A stretch of 64,000 bases of DNA from Lachnospiraceae bacterium (lineage in GTDB: Bacteria; Bacillota; Clostridia; Lachnospirales; Lachnospiraceae), in NCBI GenBank assembly GCA_021201665.1, contig JAJQEO010000038.1, positions 122,557 through 186,556 on the forward strand. The letters are read 5' to 3'. The position numbers and the translations under genes are program-made. The notes beneath the pieces were generated by a model that was not told where the DNA came from, made no database searches, and saw only the letters and a list, made by a program, of their open reading frames with translations. Shown one piece after another: positions 24,278 to 32,518 of the stretch; within the stretch, counting starts at the first letter, position 1, and every line of letters starts with the position of its first letter.

Positions 24278-24568
24278 ATGCTGGTGTTGATTACGTATGA
24301 TGTCAGTACAGTAGATGGAGCAGGGCGCAGACGGCTGCGAAAGGTAGCAAAAGAGTGCGTGAACTACGGGCAGAGAGTTCAAAATTCCGTGTTTGAGTGT
24401 GTAGTGGACGCTTCACAATCGCTACTTTTGAAAGATGCGTTGCTGAAGCTCATTGATCCGGAAAAGGACAGTCTGCGGTTTTATTATCTTGGAAATAATT
24501 ACAAAACAAAAATTGAACACTTTGGCGCTAAGAATACTTACGAGGCGGAAGGAACCCTTATGTTGTAA
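24278..24568 (+). CDS. cas2: Cas2, adaptation
   Basis: A 96-residue ferredoxin-fold protein that bridges two Cas1 dimers. MLVLITYDVSTVDGAGRRRL carries the conserved Asp of the first strand, and VQNSVFECVVDAS is the second signature. GAGGTGAAAGA precedes the ATG, 9 bp after the cas1 stop. The array leader follows directly. Confidence 0.95.
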   Translation: MLVLITYDVSTVDGAGRRRLRKVAKECVNYGQRVQNSVFECVVDASQSLLLKDALLKLIDPEKDSLRFYYLGNNYKTKIEHFGAKNTYEAEGTLML

Positions 24569-24732
24569 TCGTGCGAAGCCAAAGCGAACATGAGGAAGTA
24601 AGGAGTTTCGCACTGAAAAAATAAGTAAATACAAAAGAAAATAATAGATGACACCTGACAAATGAGTGACAAAATAGGTGATAATAGCCAATAAAATACT
24701 TGCTTGTCAGATAAAATTTGTCTATTATTGCC
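24569..24732 (+). promoter_or_regulatory. CRISPR leader
   Basis: A 164-bp AT-rich stretch between cas2 and the first repeat. It should hold the pre-crRNA promoter and integration signals. Candidate boxes are weak (GATAAT near 24680); I cannot fix a start point. The leader end is supported by the variant repeats at this side and the degenerate repeat at the other. Confidence 0.7.
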
Positions 24733-26228
24733 GTCGCTCCCTTCGTGGGAGCGTGGATTGAAATCAGACGCTTTTGAATCTGGGTTGTTCACTCGCCCGG
24801 TCGCTCCCTTCGTGGGAGCGTGGATTGAAATTCATGCTGTAAGATTGCTCTTTTGCTTTTTCCAGTCGCTCCCTTCGTGGGAGCGTGGATTGAAATCCGG
24901 AGAAACTCACAGGCTGCATGGTAGGCCTCCGTCGCTCCCTTCGCGGGAGCGTGGATTGAAATGCAGAGTGCCACTGACCACCGCTCCGAGGATCGGAGTC
25001 GCTCCCTTCGCGGGAGCGTGGATTGAAATTACTTCTGGTGTGATTACAAAGTACATCTTGCCATAGGACGTCGCTCCCTTCGCGGGAGCGTGGATTGAAA
25101 TCTTATCCTCCTCACGTTTTTTATAAACCGCGCCGTCGTCGCTCCCTTCGCGGGAGCGTGGATTGAAATAATCAGCCCTTTCTCTTTTAATTGCCCTGTC
25201 CAGTCGCTCCCTTCGCGGGAGCGTGGATTGAAATGGAAAATTACCAGCTTACCGCCACTCTCCCGGAGGTCGCTCCCTTCGCGGGAGCGTGGATTGAAAT
25301 CGAACAGGATGGATTATGGGTGTGGCTATGTGGAGTCGCTCCCTTCGCGGGAGCGTGGATTGAAATTTAACACACCCAAACACTCATAGATAACCCCATC
25401 TTGTCGCTCCCTTCGCGGGAGCGTGGATTGAAATTTTGTGGCTGTGCGAACTGCATAAGATGGACAAGTCGCTCCCTTCGCGGGAGCGTGGATTGAAATT
25501 CCGGCAGGAAGTAAGAATCAGGGTAAGAGCGTGTCGCTCCCTTCGCGGGAGCGTGGATTGAAATGCAACCGTCAGAATGTGGATTGTATTTTTACATCGT
25601 CGCTCCCTTCGCGGGAGCGTGGATTGAAATTTTGTGGGAAGGCTGTCTGCGATTGTTGCAAATATGTCGCTCCCTTCGCGGGAGCGTGGATTGAAATATC
25701 GGCGTTGGATTTTCGATTGCTATCCTGTCGCGTCGCTCCCTTCGCGGGAGCGTGGATTGAAATCTCGAATGTTTGCAGCTGTAATTCCTCGAACGCGTCG
25801 CTCCCTTCGCGGGAGCGTGGATTGAAATACTGATAAGGTTTTAGATTATTATACCAGATGGCAGTCGCTCCCTTCGCGGGAGCGTGGATTGAAATATTTC
25901 AGCATCCACTCCGTTACAGGAAAGAGCGTAGTCGCTCCCTTCGCGGGAGCGTGGATTGAAATAACTGTGTAATTTGTTGCTAATCCGCTGTTGTAGCGTC
26001 GCTCCCTTCGCGGGAGCGTGGATTGAAATGTCTGCAACTTACTCGCAGTGGAATACCGGAATGTGTCGCTCCCTTCGCGGGAGCGTGGATTGAAATGTCT
26101 GCAACTTACTCGCAGTGGAATACCGGAATGTGTCGCTCCCTTCGCGGGAGTGTGGATTGAAATTACAGCAACGGCAACAACAATACCCGCACTAACGTCG
26201 CTCCTCTTGTGGGAGCATGGATTGATTC
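24733..26228 (+). CRISPR. Type I-C CRISPR array, 22 repeats plus one degenerate
   Basis: The repeat is 32 bp: it begins GTCGCTCCCTTCGCGGGAGC and ends GTGGATTGAAAT, with a 7-bp hairpin stem. Repeats start at 24733, 24800, 24865, 24931, 24998, 25070, 25138, 25203, 25269, 25335, 25403, 25468, 25533, 25599, 25666, 25732, 25797, 25864, 25931, 25998, 26065, 26132, plus a degenerate terminal copy at 26197. There are 22 spacers of about 33-40 bp. The three leader-side repeats read TTCGTGGG in the loop; the others TTCGCGGG. Repeat 26132 has one C-to-T change. The two spacers at 26030-26064 and 26097-26131 are identical. No spacer matches elsewhere in the window by eye. Confidence 0.98.
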
Positions 26229-26418
26229 CCCAGTGTGTTTTTGCAGTGTTTTTGGCGAAACAATGCAATTAAGAATCCATACATTTTGAAAGACTATTAA
26301 ATCTTTATGGTTTTGAGGCTTTAAAACTTGGACAGAGAGAATCGTATGTGCTGCGGTAATATGATTTGAGCAGAAAATGACAATCCTGTCTGCTATTGAT
26401 ACGGAGTGGTTATTATTT

Positions 26419-26460
26419 TTATAGCCAGACATAAATATGCATGCTATAATTGTGCATAAC
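26419..26460 (+). promoter_or_regulatory. Promoter-like element, right end of island
   Basis: Same layout as 11529-11570: TTATAGCCAGA, ten partly different bases, ATGCTATAATTGTGCAT. It has an extended -10 (TGCTATAAT). It would drive the small eroded genes at 26486-26732. The 26229-26418 stretch before it shows no gene. Confidence 0.6.
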
Positions 26461-26485
26461 TGAAATGAATGAGGGAGATTACAGT

Positions 26486-26732
26486 ATGCAGAGTGTCTCT
26501 ATACGAATGATGTGAGAAATCCAAAGAATACCGGGTCTTTCCTATTGTATTACGAGGCAGTGATGGAATCTGAAATTAATATTGAAGACCTTCTGAATAA
26601 ACGAAGAGGAGAATCGAACACATGGAGACGAAAGCCTTGCGGAATTCGGATGAAATCTACCACAATATCTGTGTACTTGCCAATGATTTTGGTAATGTCG
26701 GCTGCTGCTGCATTTTGATTGAGGAAGAGTAA
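26486..26732 (+). pseudogene. Eroded small gene(s) after the right-hand element
   Basis: GGGAGATTACAGT precedes ATG 26486, but that frame stops after nine codons. A second frame continues LYTNDVRNPKNTGSFLLYYE and on through NIEDLLNKRRGESN. A third starts at ATG 26622 (after AAGAGGAGAATCG) and gives a 36-residue peptide with METKALRNSDEIYHNICVLA and GNVGCCCILIEEE. It looks like one or two frameshifted small genes; the last could be an intact micro-ORF. Function is unknown. Confidence 0.4.
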
Positions 26733-26747
26733 ATTGGGGTTTGCTAT

Positions 26748-28391
26748 ATGAAAAAAAGATTAAAAATTACCTTCAACGCACCACTTGTGCTGACGCTGGT
26801 GGCGGTCAGTTTTCTGGCGATGTTGCTGAATGAGGTGACGGACGGTGTTTCACAGAAGCTGATGTTTATGACTTATCATTCATCCCTTCGTTCGCCGCTG
26901 ACATGGGTGAGGGCGTTTACCCATATTTTCGGTCATTCGGGCTGGTCACACCTGATTGGAAATATGACGTATCTGCTGCTGTTGGGGCCTATGCTGGAGG
27001 AGAAATATTCTTCCCGGACTCTGGCAGAGGCGGTGACCATTACGGCGTTTGCGACAAGCCTGATCAATTATGTATTTTTCCCGAATGTTGCCCTGTGCGG
27101 GGCGAGCGGGATCGTTTTTCTGTTTATGCTGCTTGCTTCCTTTACCGGCTTCCGGGAAGGGGAAATTCCGGCCACCTTTTTGCTGGTGGCTATCTTTTTC
27201 CTGGGGCAGCAGATAGTGGAAGGGCTGACGGTGCAGGACAATATTTCCAACATGGCGCATATTGTGGGCGGCGTGATCGGCAGTATCCTGGGATATACTC
27301 TGAATAAGAAAAAGAAATCACCGCCGAAAGCATATGCCGCCGGCGCAGAAGCGCAGCCTGGCCAGTCTCGCGCAGCTGGGCATTCGCGCCGAAGCAAGGC
27401 TTGCTTATTGCCGGGCTTGCCGGGCACGCCGACAACAGGGGCGGAAAAAGGAACTCGCAGTCGTCGGCAATCAGAACGAAAAAAGACGGGAATCTTTCAG
27501 ATTTCGAAACGAAAAAGGTCAGAAAACAGCCGGGATCCGAAACGCAAAGGATCCGAAATCAGTCGGAAGCCGCAACCTCAAAAGCCGGACTCCGTCCGCA
27601 AAGCAAGAAAGACAAAGCCGGGAATTTTTCGTATTTTCTGCAGGAAAAAAAGGCTGGTCACAGCAGTTGCTGCTTTGGCTATCCTTGTTGTGTCAGCGGT
27701 AACCGGAGCGAACTGGCGGTACGCGCAAACAGATTCATCAGCTGGGACATCAACGGATACAGCTGCGGGGACAGCAGCGGGCGAAACCAGTGTGCAGCTG
27801 GATGATATTCCGGAATATTCCGGGAATGCCTGGGTGGAGATCAACGACAACATTCCGTTTTTTGAAGAATCGGAAATGAACACGGAGACTTTTGAAAGCT
27901 ACAGCGAGCTGGACGTTCTGGGAAGATGCGGCGTGGCTTATGCCAATATTAGCCGGGAGCTGATGCCCACGGAAGAGAGAGGCGAGATCGGCAGCGTGAA
28001 ACCATCAGGTTGGGTACAGGCGAAGTATGAGGGAGTCATTGACTCCGAGCCTGCCTATCTTTATAACCGCTGCCATCTGATTGCGTACTGTCTGACGGCG
28101 GAGAATGCGAATGAGAAAAATCTCATCACCGGGACCAGGTACCTGAATATTGAGGGAATGCTCCCTTTTGAGAACCAGGTAGCAAACTATCTCGACGAAA
28201 AGGATAACCATGTGCTGTACCGGGTGACGCCTTTGTTTGAGGGCGATAATCTGGTGGTGAATGGGGTGCTTATGGAAGCATATTCGGTAGAGGACAGCGG
28301 TGCGGGAATCTGCTTTTGCGTGTACTGCTACAATGTCCAGCCGGGAATCGTGATTGACTACAGCACCGGGGAAAGCTGCCTGGCGGAGTGA
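26748..28391 (+). CDS. Rhomboid protease fused to a DNA/RNA non-specific nuclease
   Basis: A continuous 547-residue frame with two enzymes. Residues 1-190 are a six-span rhomboid: the nucleophile Ser lies in CGASGIVFLFM near 119 and the catalytic His in MAHIVGGVIGS near 170. Residues 190-300 are a very basic Arg/Lys/Ser/Pro linker. One more membrane span follows near 303-322 (LVTAVAALAILVVSAV), then a Thr/Ser-rich stalk. Residues about 350-547 are a streptococcal-DNase/EndA-like nuclease with NRCHLIAYCLTAENANEKNL near 440 and ITGTRYLNIEGMLPFENQVA. Topology is consistent: linker inside, nuclease outside. Rhomboid and nuclease are normally separate genes. The ribosome site before 26748 is weak. 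Confidence 0.8.
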   Translation: MKKRLKITFNAPLVLTLVAVSFLAMLLNEVTDGVSQKLMFMTYHSSLRSPLTWVRAFTHIFGHSGWSHLIGNMTYLLLLGPMLEEKYSSRTLAEAVTITAFATSLINYVFFPNVALCGASGIVFLFMLLASFTGFREGEIPATFLLVAIFFLGQQIVEGLTVQDNISNMAHIVGGVIGSILGYTLNKKKKSPPKAYAAGAEAQPGQSRAAGHSRRSKACLLPGLPGTPTTGAEKGTRSRRQSERKKTGIFQISKRKRSENSRDPKRKGSEISRKPQPQKPDSVRKARKTKPGIFRIFCRKKRLVTAVAALAILVVSAVTGANWRYAQTDSSAGTSTDTAAGTAAGETSVQLDDIPEYSGNAWVEINDNIPFFEESEMNTETFESYSELDVLGRCGVAYANISRELMPTEERGEIGSVKPSGWVQAKYEGVIDSEPAYLYNRCHLIAYCLTAENANEKNLITGTRYLNIEGMLPFENQVANYLDEKDNHVLYRVTPLFEGDNLVVNGVLMEAYSVEDSGAGICFCVYCYNVQPGIVIDYSTGESCLAE

Positions 28392-28403
28392 GCGGATTTT
28401 GAA

Positions 28404-29705
28404 TTATAAACAAAACGCTGCATACAGGGGAACGGAGCACATCCCCTGTTCATCCATTCCAAAATTTCTGGAAGAAAGCCGAACCACCTGTTTTGGGTGA
28501 TACATTTTGGTGAAGTGCTTTAGGCTTTTTGCGTGAACATTGACATCGTATTTCACCTCAACCGGAACCACAGCGCCTTCCTTTTGCAGCAGAAAATCGA
28601 CCTCTGCCGCGGGAGAATCGGAAGTCCAGTAATACAGCTTGTGCCCGTTACAGCAGAGAGTCTGTGCGGCATAGTTTTCCGCGAGCATTCCCCTGTAGAT
28701 ATCGGACAGATTCTGACGGACGATGTTTTCCGGCATGATTCCGGAGGCGGCAGAAAGCAGGCCGACATCGGACATATAAAGCTTGAAAGAAGACAGGTTC
28801 TGTGTCACGGCGAGAGGAACCTCGCCTCTGGTGACTTTGTCACATTCGAGTGCTACCCCGGACATGACGAGCCGGGAAATGGATTCGCCGAAAAGACCGG
28901 CTGTAGCACCCTTCCGAATCAGCTTGTACTGGAATTTTTTGTTGTCCTTCGCGAGCTGAGAAGGAAGAGACCGGAATGCTCCCTGGATTTTGGTGCATTC
29001 ACCCGGGGTAGAGTATTTTGCCATATCCGCAGTATACGCGTTCAGAATCATACTTTGCAGCTCCGGCAGATTGACCAGAGAATTTTCATCAATATATTTC
29101 TGGACAACAGCCGGCATTCCTCCGATAAAAAAATATCGGCGGAGCAAATCCAGAAGCTCATTGTGTGTCTGGGTCGGCATTTCATCCATGGTCTCGTAAT
29201 GTTCGCGGATAATGGAAACCAGGTGGGATTTTCCAAGAGCAGTAAGAAATTCATCAAAACGAAGAGGGTACATCGTTTTCATGACGACCTTCCCGACAGG
29301 AAAGGAGTAGTTTCCCCGGTTGATGGCAACGCCCAGCAGACTGCCTGCGCCTGCCACATGGTATTCCGGTGCTTCTTCTGCAAAATATTTCAGAGATGTC
29401 AGGGCGCGCTCGCAGGCCTGGATTTCATCGAAAATCAGCAGAGTCTGCCCGGGAACGATTTTTTCGGAAAAGTATTCTTCCAGAAAATGCAGAATACGCT
29501 CTGGAGAAAGGTCGCCGTTAAAGAATTCAGCAATCACCGGCATCCGCTCAAAATTGACATAGATGGTGTTTTTGAAATAGTCTCTGCCAAAGTGCGTGAG
29601 CGCGTAAGTTTTTCCCACCTGACGGGCGCCATAGAGCAGCAGAGGCAGCCGGTTTTTTTCTGTTTCTTTCCATTTTACAAGTTCAGCAGTAATGATTCTT
29701 TCCAT
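28404..29705 (-). CDS. AAA_14/DUF4143 ATPase
   Basis: A 433-residue ATPase of the archaeal-type (DEXX-box) group. Walker A is LLYGARQVGKTYAL near residue 25, Walker B LLIFDEIQACERAL near 90, and the C-terminal DUF4143 domain includes DVGLLSAASG and the PD-(D/E)XK-like core AAEVDFLLQKEGAVVPVEVKY near 375. These proteins are common in anaerobes; their role is not established, with toxin-like or mobile-element links suggested. Start 29705 follows GGAGGTATAT; the longer frame to 29765 has no site. It converges with the rhomboid-nuclease gene. Confidence 0.85.
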   Translation of the reverse strand: MERIITAELVKWKETEKNRLPLLLYGARQVGKTYALTHFGRDYFKNTIYVNFERMPVIAEFFNGDLSPERILHFLEEYFSEKIVPGQTLLIFDEIQACERALTSLKYFAEEAPEYHVAGAGSLLGVAINRGNYSFPVGKVVMKTMYPLRFDEFLTALGKSHLVSIIREHYETMDEMPTQTHNELLDLLRRYFFIGGMPAVVQKYIDENSLVNLPELQSMILNAYTADMAKYSTPGECTKIQGAFRSLPSQLAKDNKKFQYKLIRKGATAGLFGESISRLVMSGVALECDKVTRGEVPLAVTQNLSSFKLYMSDVGLLSAASGIMPENIVRQNLSDIYRGMLAENYAAQTLCCNGHKLYYWTSDSPAAEVDFLLQKEGAVVPVEVKYDVNVHAKSLKHFTKMYHPKQVVRLSSRNFGMDEQGMCSVPLYAAFCL

Positions 29706-29744
29706 ATATACCTCCGAACAGATATAGTTTTTTGAATCAGCAGT

Positions 29745-29886
29745 GTAACTGTTCGATACCCTCATAGTTACGAGGCTTATCCTGCACTTTATGCGGGATG
29801 CCGCCTTGGCGAGGGCTTTTCCTTACCTGTTGCATACTCTCATACATCCTTCACAGCAAGCGTGAGGGACTATCCTGAATAGTTAC
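29745..29886 (-). repeat. TIR-bounded intergenic element, copy C
   Basis: On the minus strand it opens GTAACTATTCAGGATAGTCC and closes with GAACAGTTAC; the inner part has AAGCCCTCGCC and GGCATCCCGCAT, shared with the copies at 42763 and 5331. The rest of the 29706-30006 gap has an AT-rich direct repeat around 29931-29990 (AAAATCATTTTGGAATGA and AAAATCATTTCGAAATGA). Confidence 0.75.
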
Positions 29887-30006
29887 TGGCAGCTTCTATT
29901 ATAAACGAAAGAATAGAAATATCAAGTAAAAATCATTTTGGAATGACTTTTTTTGAGAAAAAAATCATTTCGAAATGATTTTTTGGAATAAACTATGAAA
30001 ACATCC

Positions 30007-31074
30007 TCATCCATTCCCCCAGACAGAGGTATTCTGCCGGCGGTATTTCGCGGGGGTGGTGCCGTAACGGCGCTTAAATTCCCGGTAAAACCAGGTACGG
30101 TCGGTGTATCCGATATTCAGAATGATGTCCTCGATATTCTGATCGGTTGTGAGCATGAGGTTCCTGGCATGCTCAAAACGCAGGTCGCTGATAATATCGG
30201 AAAAGGATTTTCCTGTATAACTCTGCAGAATACGGGAAAGGTAGGACTTATTATAATTGAATTTCTCCGATAAAACGGAAAGCGATACCGTATTATAATT
30301 GGCTTCGATATAAGAGAGAATATCCAGTATTTTCTTTTGACTTCGGTTTGAGCCGGTCATGGAATAAAAATCCCTGGAGTGGTCTTTCAGGATATATAAA
30401 AACAACTCCTCAAATTGTGCGCGGATCAGATAGGGGACATAGGAGCTGAGGCTTTTCTGCGTTTCAATCAGCCGCAGGATCAGAAGACGGATGTTTTCAT
30501 CGTCACCGGTGTGGTTGATCAGGAAGGGATTGCTCTTTTCAGAATACAGCGCACGCATGAAAAAATTGGAGATCAGGTCGGAGGAGGAGAGCATATTGAG
30601 GAAGGCATGCGGAAAGATTCCCTTGCGGATCAGCAGATTTACGAACAGACAGTCATTGCTGAAAACGTATGGATTATGAGGAATATTGGGCGCGATAAAG
30701 CAGAAATCGCCTGCATTCATGTGAATCTCCTGGCCGGCGATATCCTGCCGGAAGGATCCGGTCAGGACATATTGGATCTCAAAAAAATCATGACAGTGCT
30801 CAATCGCCGGGTGGTAGCGTATATGGCAGCTGACCAGTACATCCGTGTCAGGACGGAACATGGTTGCCTCGGTTAACTGCTGCGTACTGGGAAGACGGTT
30901 AAAAATACTGGAGGCAATTCTCTCTGCATTGGGATCGGCGGAGAGGATTGCTTTTACTTCCGGGATCTCTTCTGCATGCTCACAGGGCAGATGCTTTTCA
31001 TAAACATATTGAAATGCCCTTTCCAATGTCGTAAGCGGCAGCAGTTCTTTTACTGCGTCATCAAACACAATCAT
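30007..31074 (-). CDS. AraC-family transcriptional regulator
   Basis: A 355-residue regulator. The N-terminal cupin region carries HYHPAIEHCHDFFEIQYVLTG-like sequence near residue 88 (two His) and MNAGDFCFIAPNIPHNPY near 120. The C-terminal HTH pair is typical: LSEKFNYNKSYLSRILQ near 267 and NIEDIILNIGYTDRTWFYREFKRRYGTTPAKYRR near 313. TTTGAGGTGATTAC precedes the start. It is divergent from the esterase at 31306 and near the RbsABC-type transporter, so it may sense a sugar and control those genes; no operator was identified. Confidence 0.88.
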   Translation of the reverse strand: MIVFDDAVKELLPLTTLERAFQYVYEKHLPCEHAEEIPEVKAILSADPNAERIASSIFNRLPSTQQLTEATMFRPDTDVLVSCHIRYHPAIEHCHDFFEIQYVLTGSFRQDIAGQEIHMNAGDFCFIAPNIPHNPYVFSNDCLFVNLLIRKGIFPHAFLNMLSSSDLISNFFMRALYSEKSNPFLINHTGDDENIRLLILRLIETQKSLSSYVPYLIRAQFEELFLYILKDHSRDFYSMTGSNRSQKKILDILSYIEANYNTVSLSVLSEKFNYNKSYLSRILQSYTGKSFSDIISDLRFEHARNLMLTTDQNIEDIILNIGYTDRTWFYREFKRRYGTTPAKYRRQNTSVWGNG

Positions 31075-31305
31075 GTAATCACCTCAAAAAAAGTAAAAAT
31101 AAACAACATTTCATGTGACCTTATATTATTTCATTGATAACCGATATAAGATATAATCCAAAACATACAAAGAAGAACGAAAAAACCGAACAAAAACTGT
31201 ATAAAATGTTCATGACGGACGAGCGGCCGGCTTTCTTTTCTTTTGCGAATATGATAATAACAAAATCAGAAAAAGTCAACATTAATTACAAGACCGGAAA
31301 AGAAG

Positions 31306-32286
31306 GTGAACAGCTTCCCTGACCTTGTGTCCTTTGTATCATTTTATGCAGAATATTATTATTATGAGGAGACAGAGGCTGTGACAGGACAAAGGATGGA
31401 GGAGATCGCGCGTATTGTAAAGCAGACCCGGGAGCAGACAGAAAAAGAAAACCGCAGGATGGAGATTCACGGGCAGAGAGTGGAAATTCCTCTGGCAAAA
31501 AGAAAAATCCTTACAGCCTTCTATCCGGCGGAAAGATCAAACGCATCGATTCTGTTTGCGTTCCATGGCGGAGGCTTTTGCTTTGGAGGCTGCTGTGTGG
31601 AGGATGCTCTGTATGATGAGCTGCGATGCAGACTGGGGATCAATGTAGTGTCGGTGGGCTATCGTAAGGGAGTGGCTTTTCCGGCTGCCCTGGATGACTG
31701 TTATGAGACCATTTTGTACTATATTGAGCACGCGGAGTATTTGTTTGACCGGAGCCGGATCATGACCTTTGGCTGTAGTGCGGGCGCGAACCTGGCGGTG
31801 GCGGTCAGCATCCGCGCCTGGCGGGAAGGCAGATTCCGGATTGAGAAACGCTTCTTAAACTATCCGTTTCTGGATCTGGTGACGCCGCCTATGGAGAAAA
31901 AGCTGGCGAAAGAATCCGACGAGCCAATGTTTTCTTATTTTAATTATGCGTACGCGCCGCCCGAACAGCGCGCAGATCCGCTGATTTCTCCGCTTTATGC
32001 CGGGAAAGAGGATCTGGATCCCTCAACGAAAACGTTGATTTTTCTGGCGGAGCAGGATTCTCTCAGGGAAGAGGGCAGGCTCTTTGCGGAAAAGCTTCGG
32101 CAGGTCGGTCATCCGGTGGTATGTCACCTGGTGAAGAACATGCCGCACGGATATCTGGAATACGGCTACCGGGATTTAAGCGGATGGTGCCCGCCGGAAC
32201 TGAAACAGGTGATTGAGGATGGAAGTCTTCGGAAAGCCTGTGACTGCACAATGGATAAAATCGAACGGTTCTATGTGGAGAACTAA
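31306..32286 (+). CDS. Alpha/beta hydrolase, HSL-type esterase
   Basis: A 326-residue hydrolase of the hormone-sensitive-lipase group. The oxyanion motif HGGGF is near residue 87, the nucleophile Ser in FGCSAGANLAVA near 152, the Asp in AEQDSLREEG near 252, and the His in MPHGYLEYGY near 281. There is no signal peptide, so it is cytoplasmic. It may remove acetyl or other acyl groups from imported oligosaccharides, inferred from context. The GTG 31306 start has AAGAAGG too close; a GTG at 31327 is the alternative. Divergent from the AraC gene. Confidence 0.82.
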   Translation: MNSFPDLVSFVSFYAEYYYYEETEAVTGQRMEEIARIVKQTREQTEKENRRMEIHGQRVEIPLAKRKILTAFYPAERSNASILFAFHGGGFCFGGCCVEDALYDELRCRLGINVVSVGYRKGVAFPAALDDCYETILYYIEHAEYLFDRSRIMTFGCSAGANLAVAVSIRAWREGRFRIEKRFLNYPFLDLVTPPMEKKLAKESDEPMFSYFNYAYAPPEQRADPLISPLYAGKEDLDPSTKTLIFLAEQDSLREEGRLFAEKLRQVGHPVVCHLVKNMPHGYLEYGYRDLSGWCPPELKQVIEDGSLRKACDCTMDKIERFYVEN

Positions 32287-32423
32287 AGGAACAAAGAAAA
32301 CGGCAAAACGGTGACTGCCGGTTTTAATACGATGAAGGGCGCGCAAGGAAGTCAGGCAGCTTTTCTGCCCGTGCCCCGCGCTATACAGACAGGGAACCCT
32401 GTCTGATTATGAGAAGGAAAATC

Positions 32424-32490
32424 GTAACTATTCAGGATTGTACCTCGCGCTTGCCGCAAAGTATGTGTGGAAACGAAAACACTTCTCAAA
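32424..32490 (+). repeat. Left half of TIR-bounded element, copy D
   Basis: GTAACTATTCAGGATTGTAC followed by CTCGCGCTTGCCGC; only the left part is present and no right inverted repeat was found. It ends about 25 bp before the ribosome site of the sugar ATPase gene, so its transcript part would form the mRNA leader. Confidence 0.65.
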
Positions 32491-32518
32491 AATTCCAGAG
32501 TACAAAGGAGGTAACAGA

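Noticed and set aside
24733..26228. Self-targeting spacers within the window
   Set aside because: No spacer matched the flanking genes by eye; only the crRNA-like guide matches local DNA.
24704..26272. Long ORFs through the array with repeated SLPSRERGLK-type peptides
   Set aside because: They are translations of CRISPR repeats on both strands and have no coding basis.
28533..29735. A 400-codon plus-strand frame
   Set aside because: It is antisense to the DUF4143 ATPase, which has intact Walker motifs.
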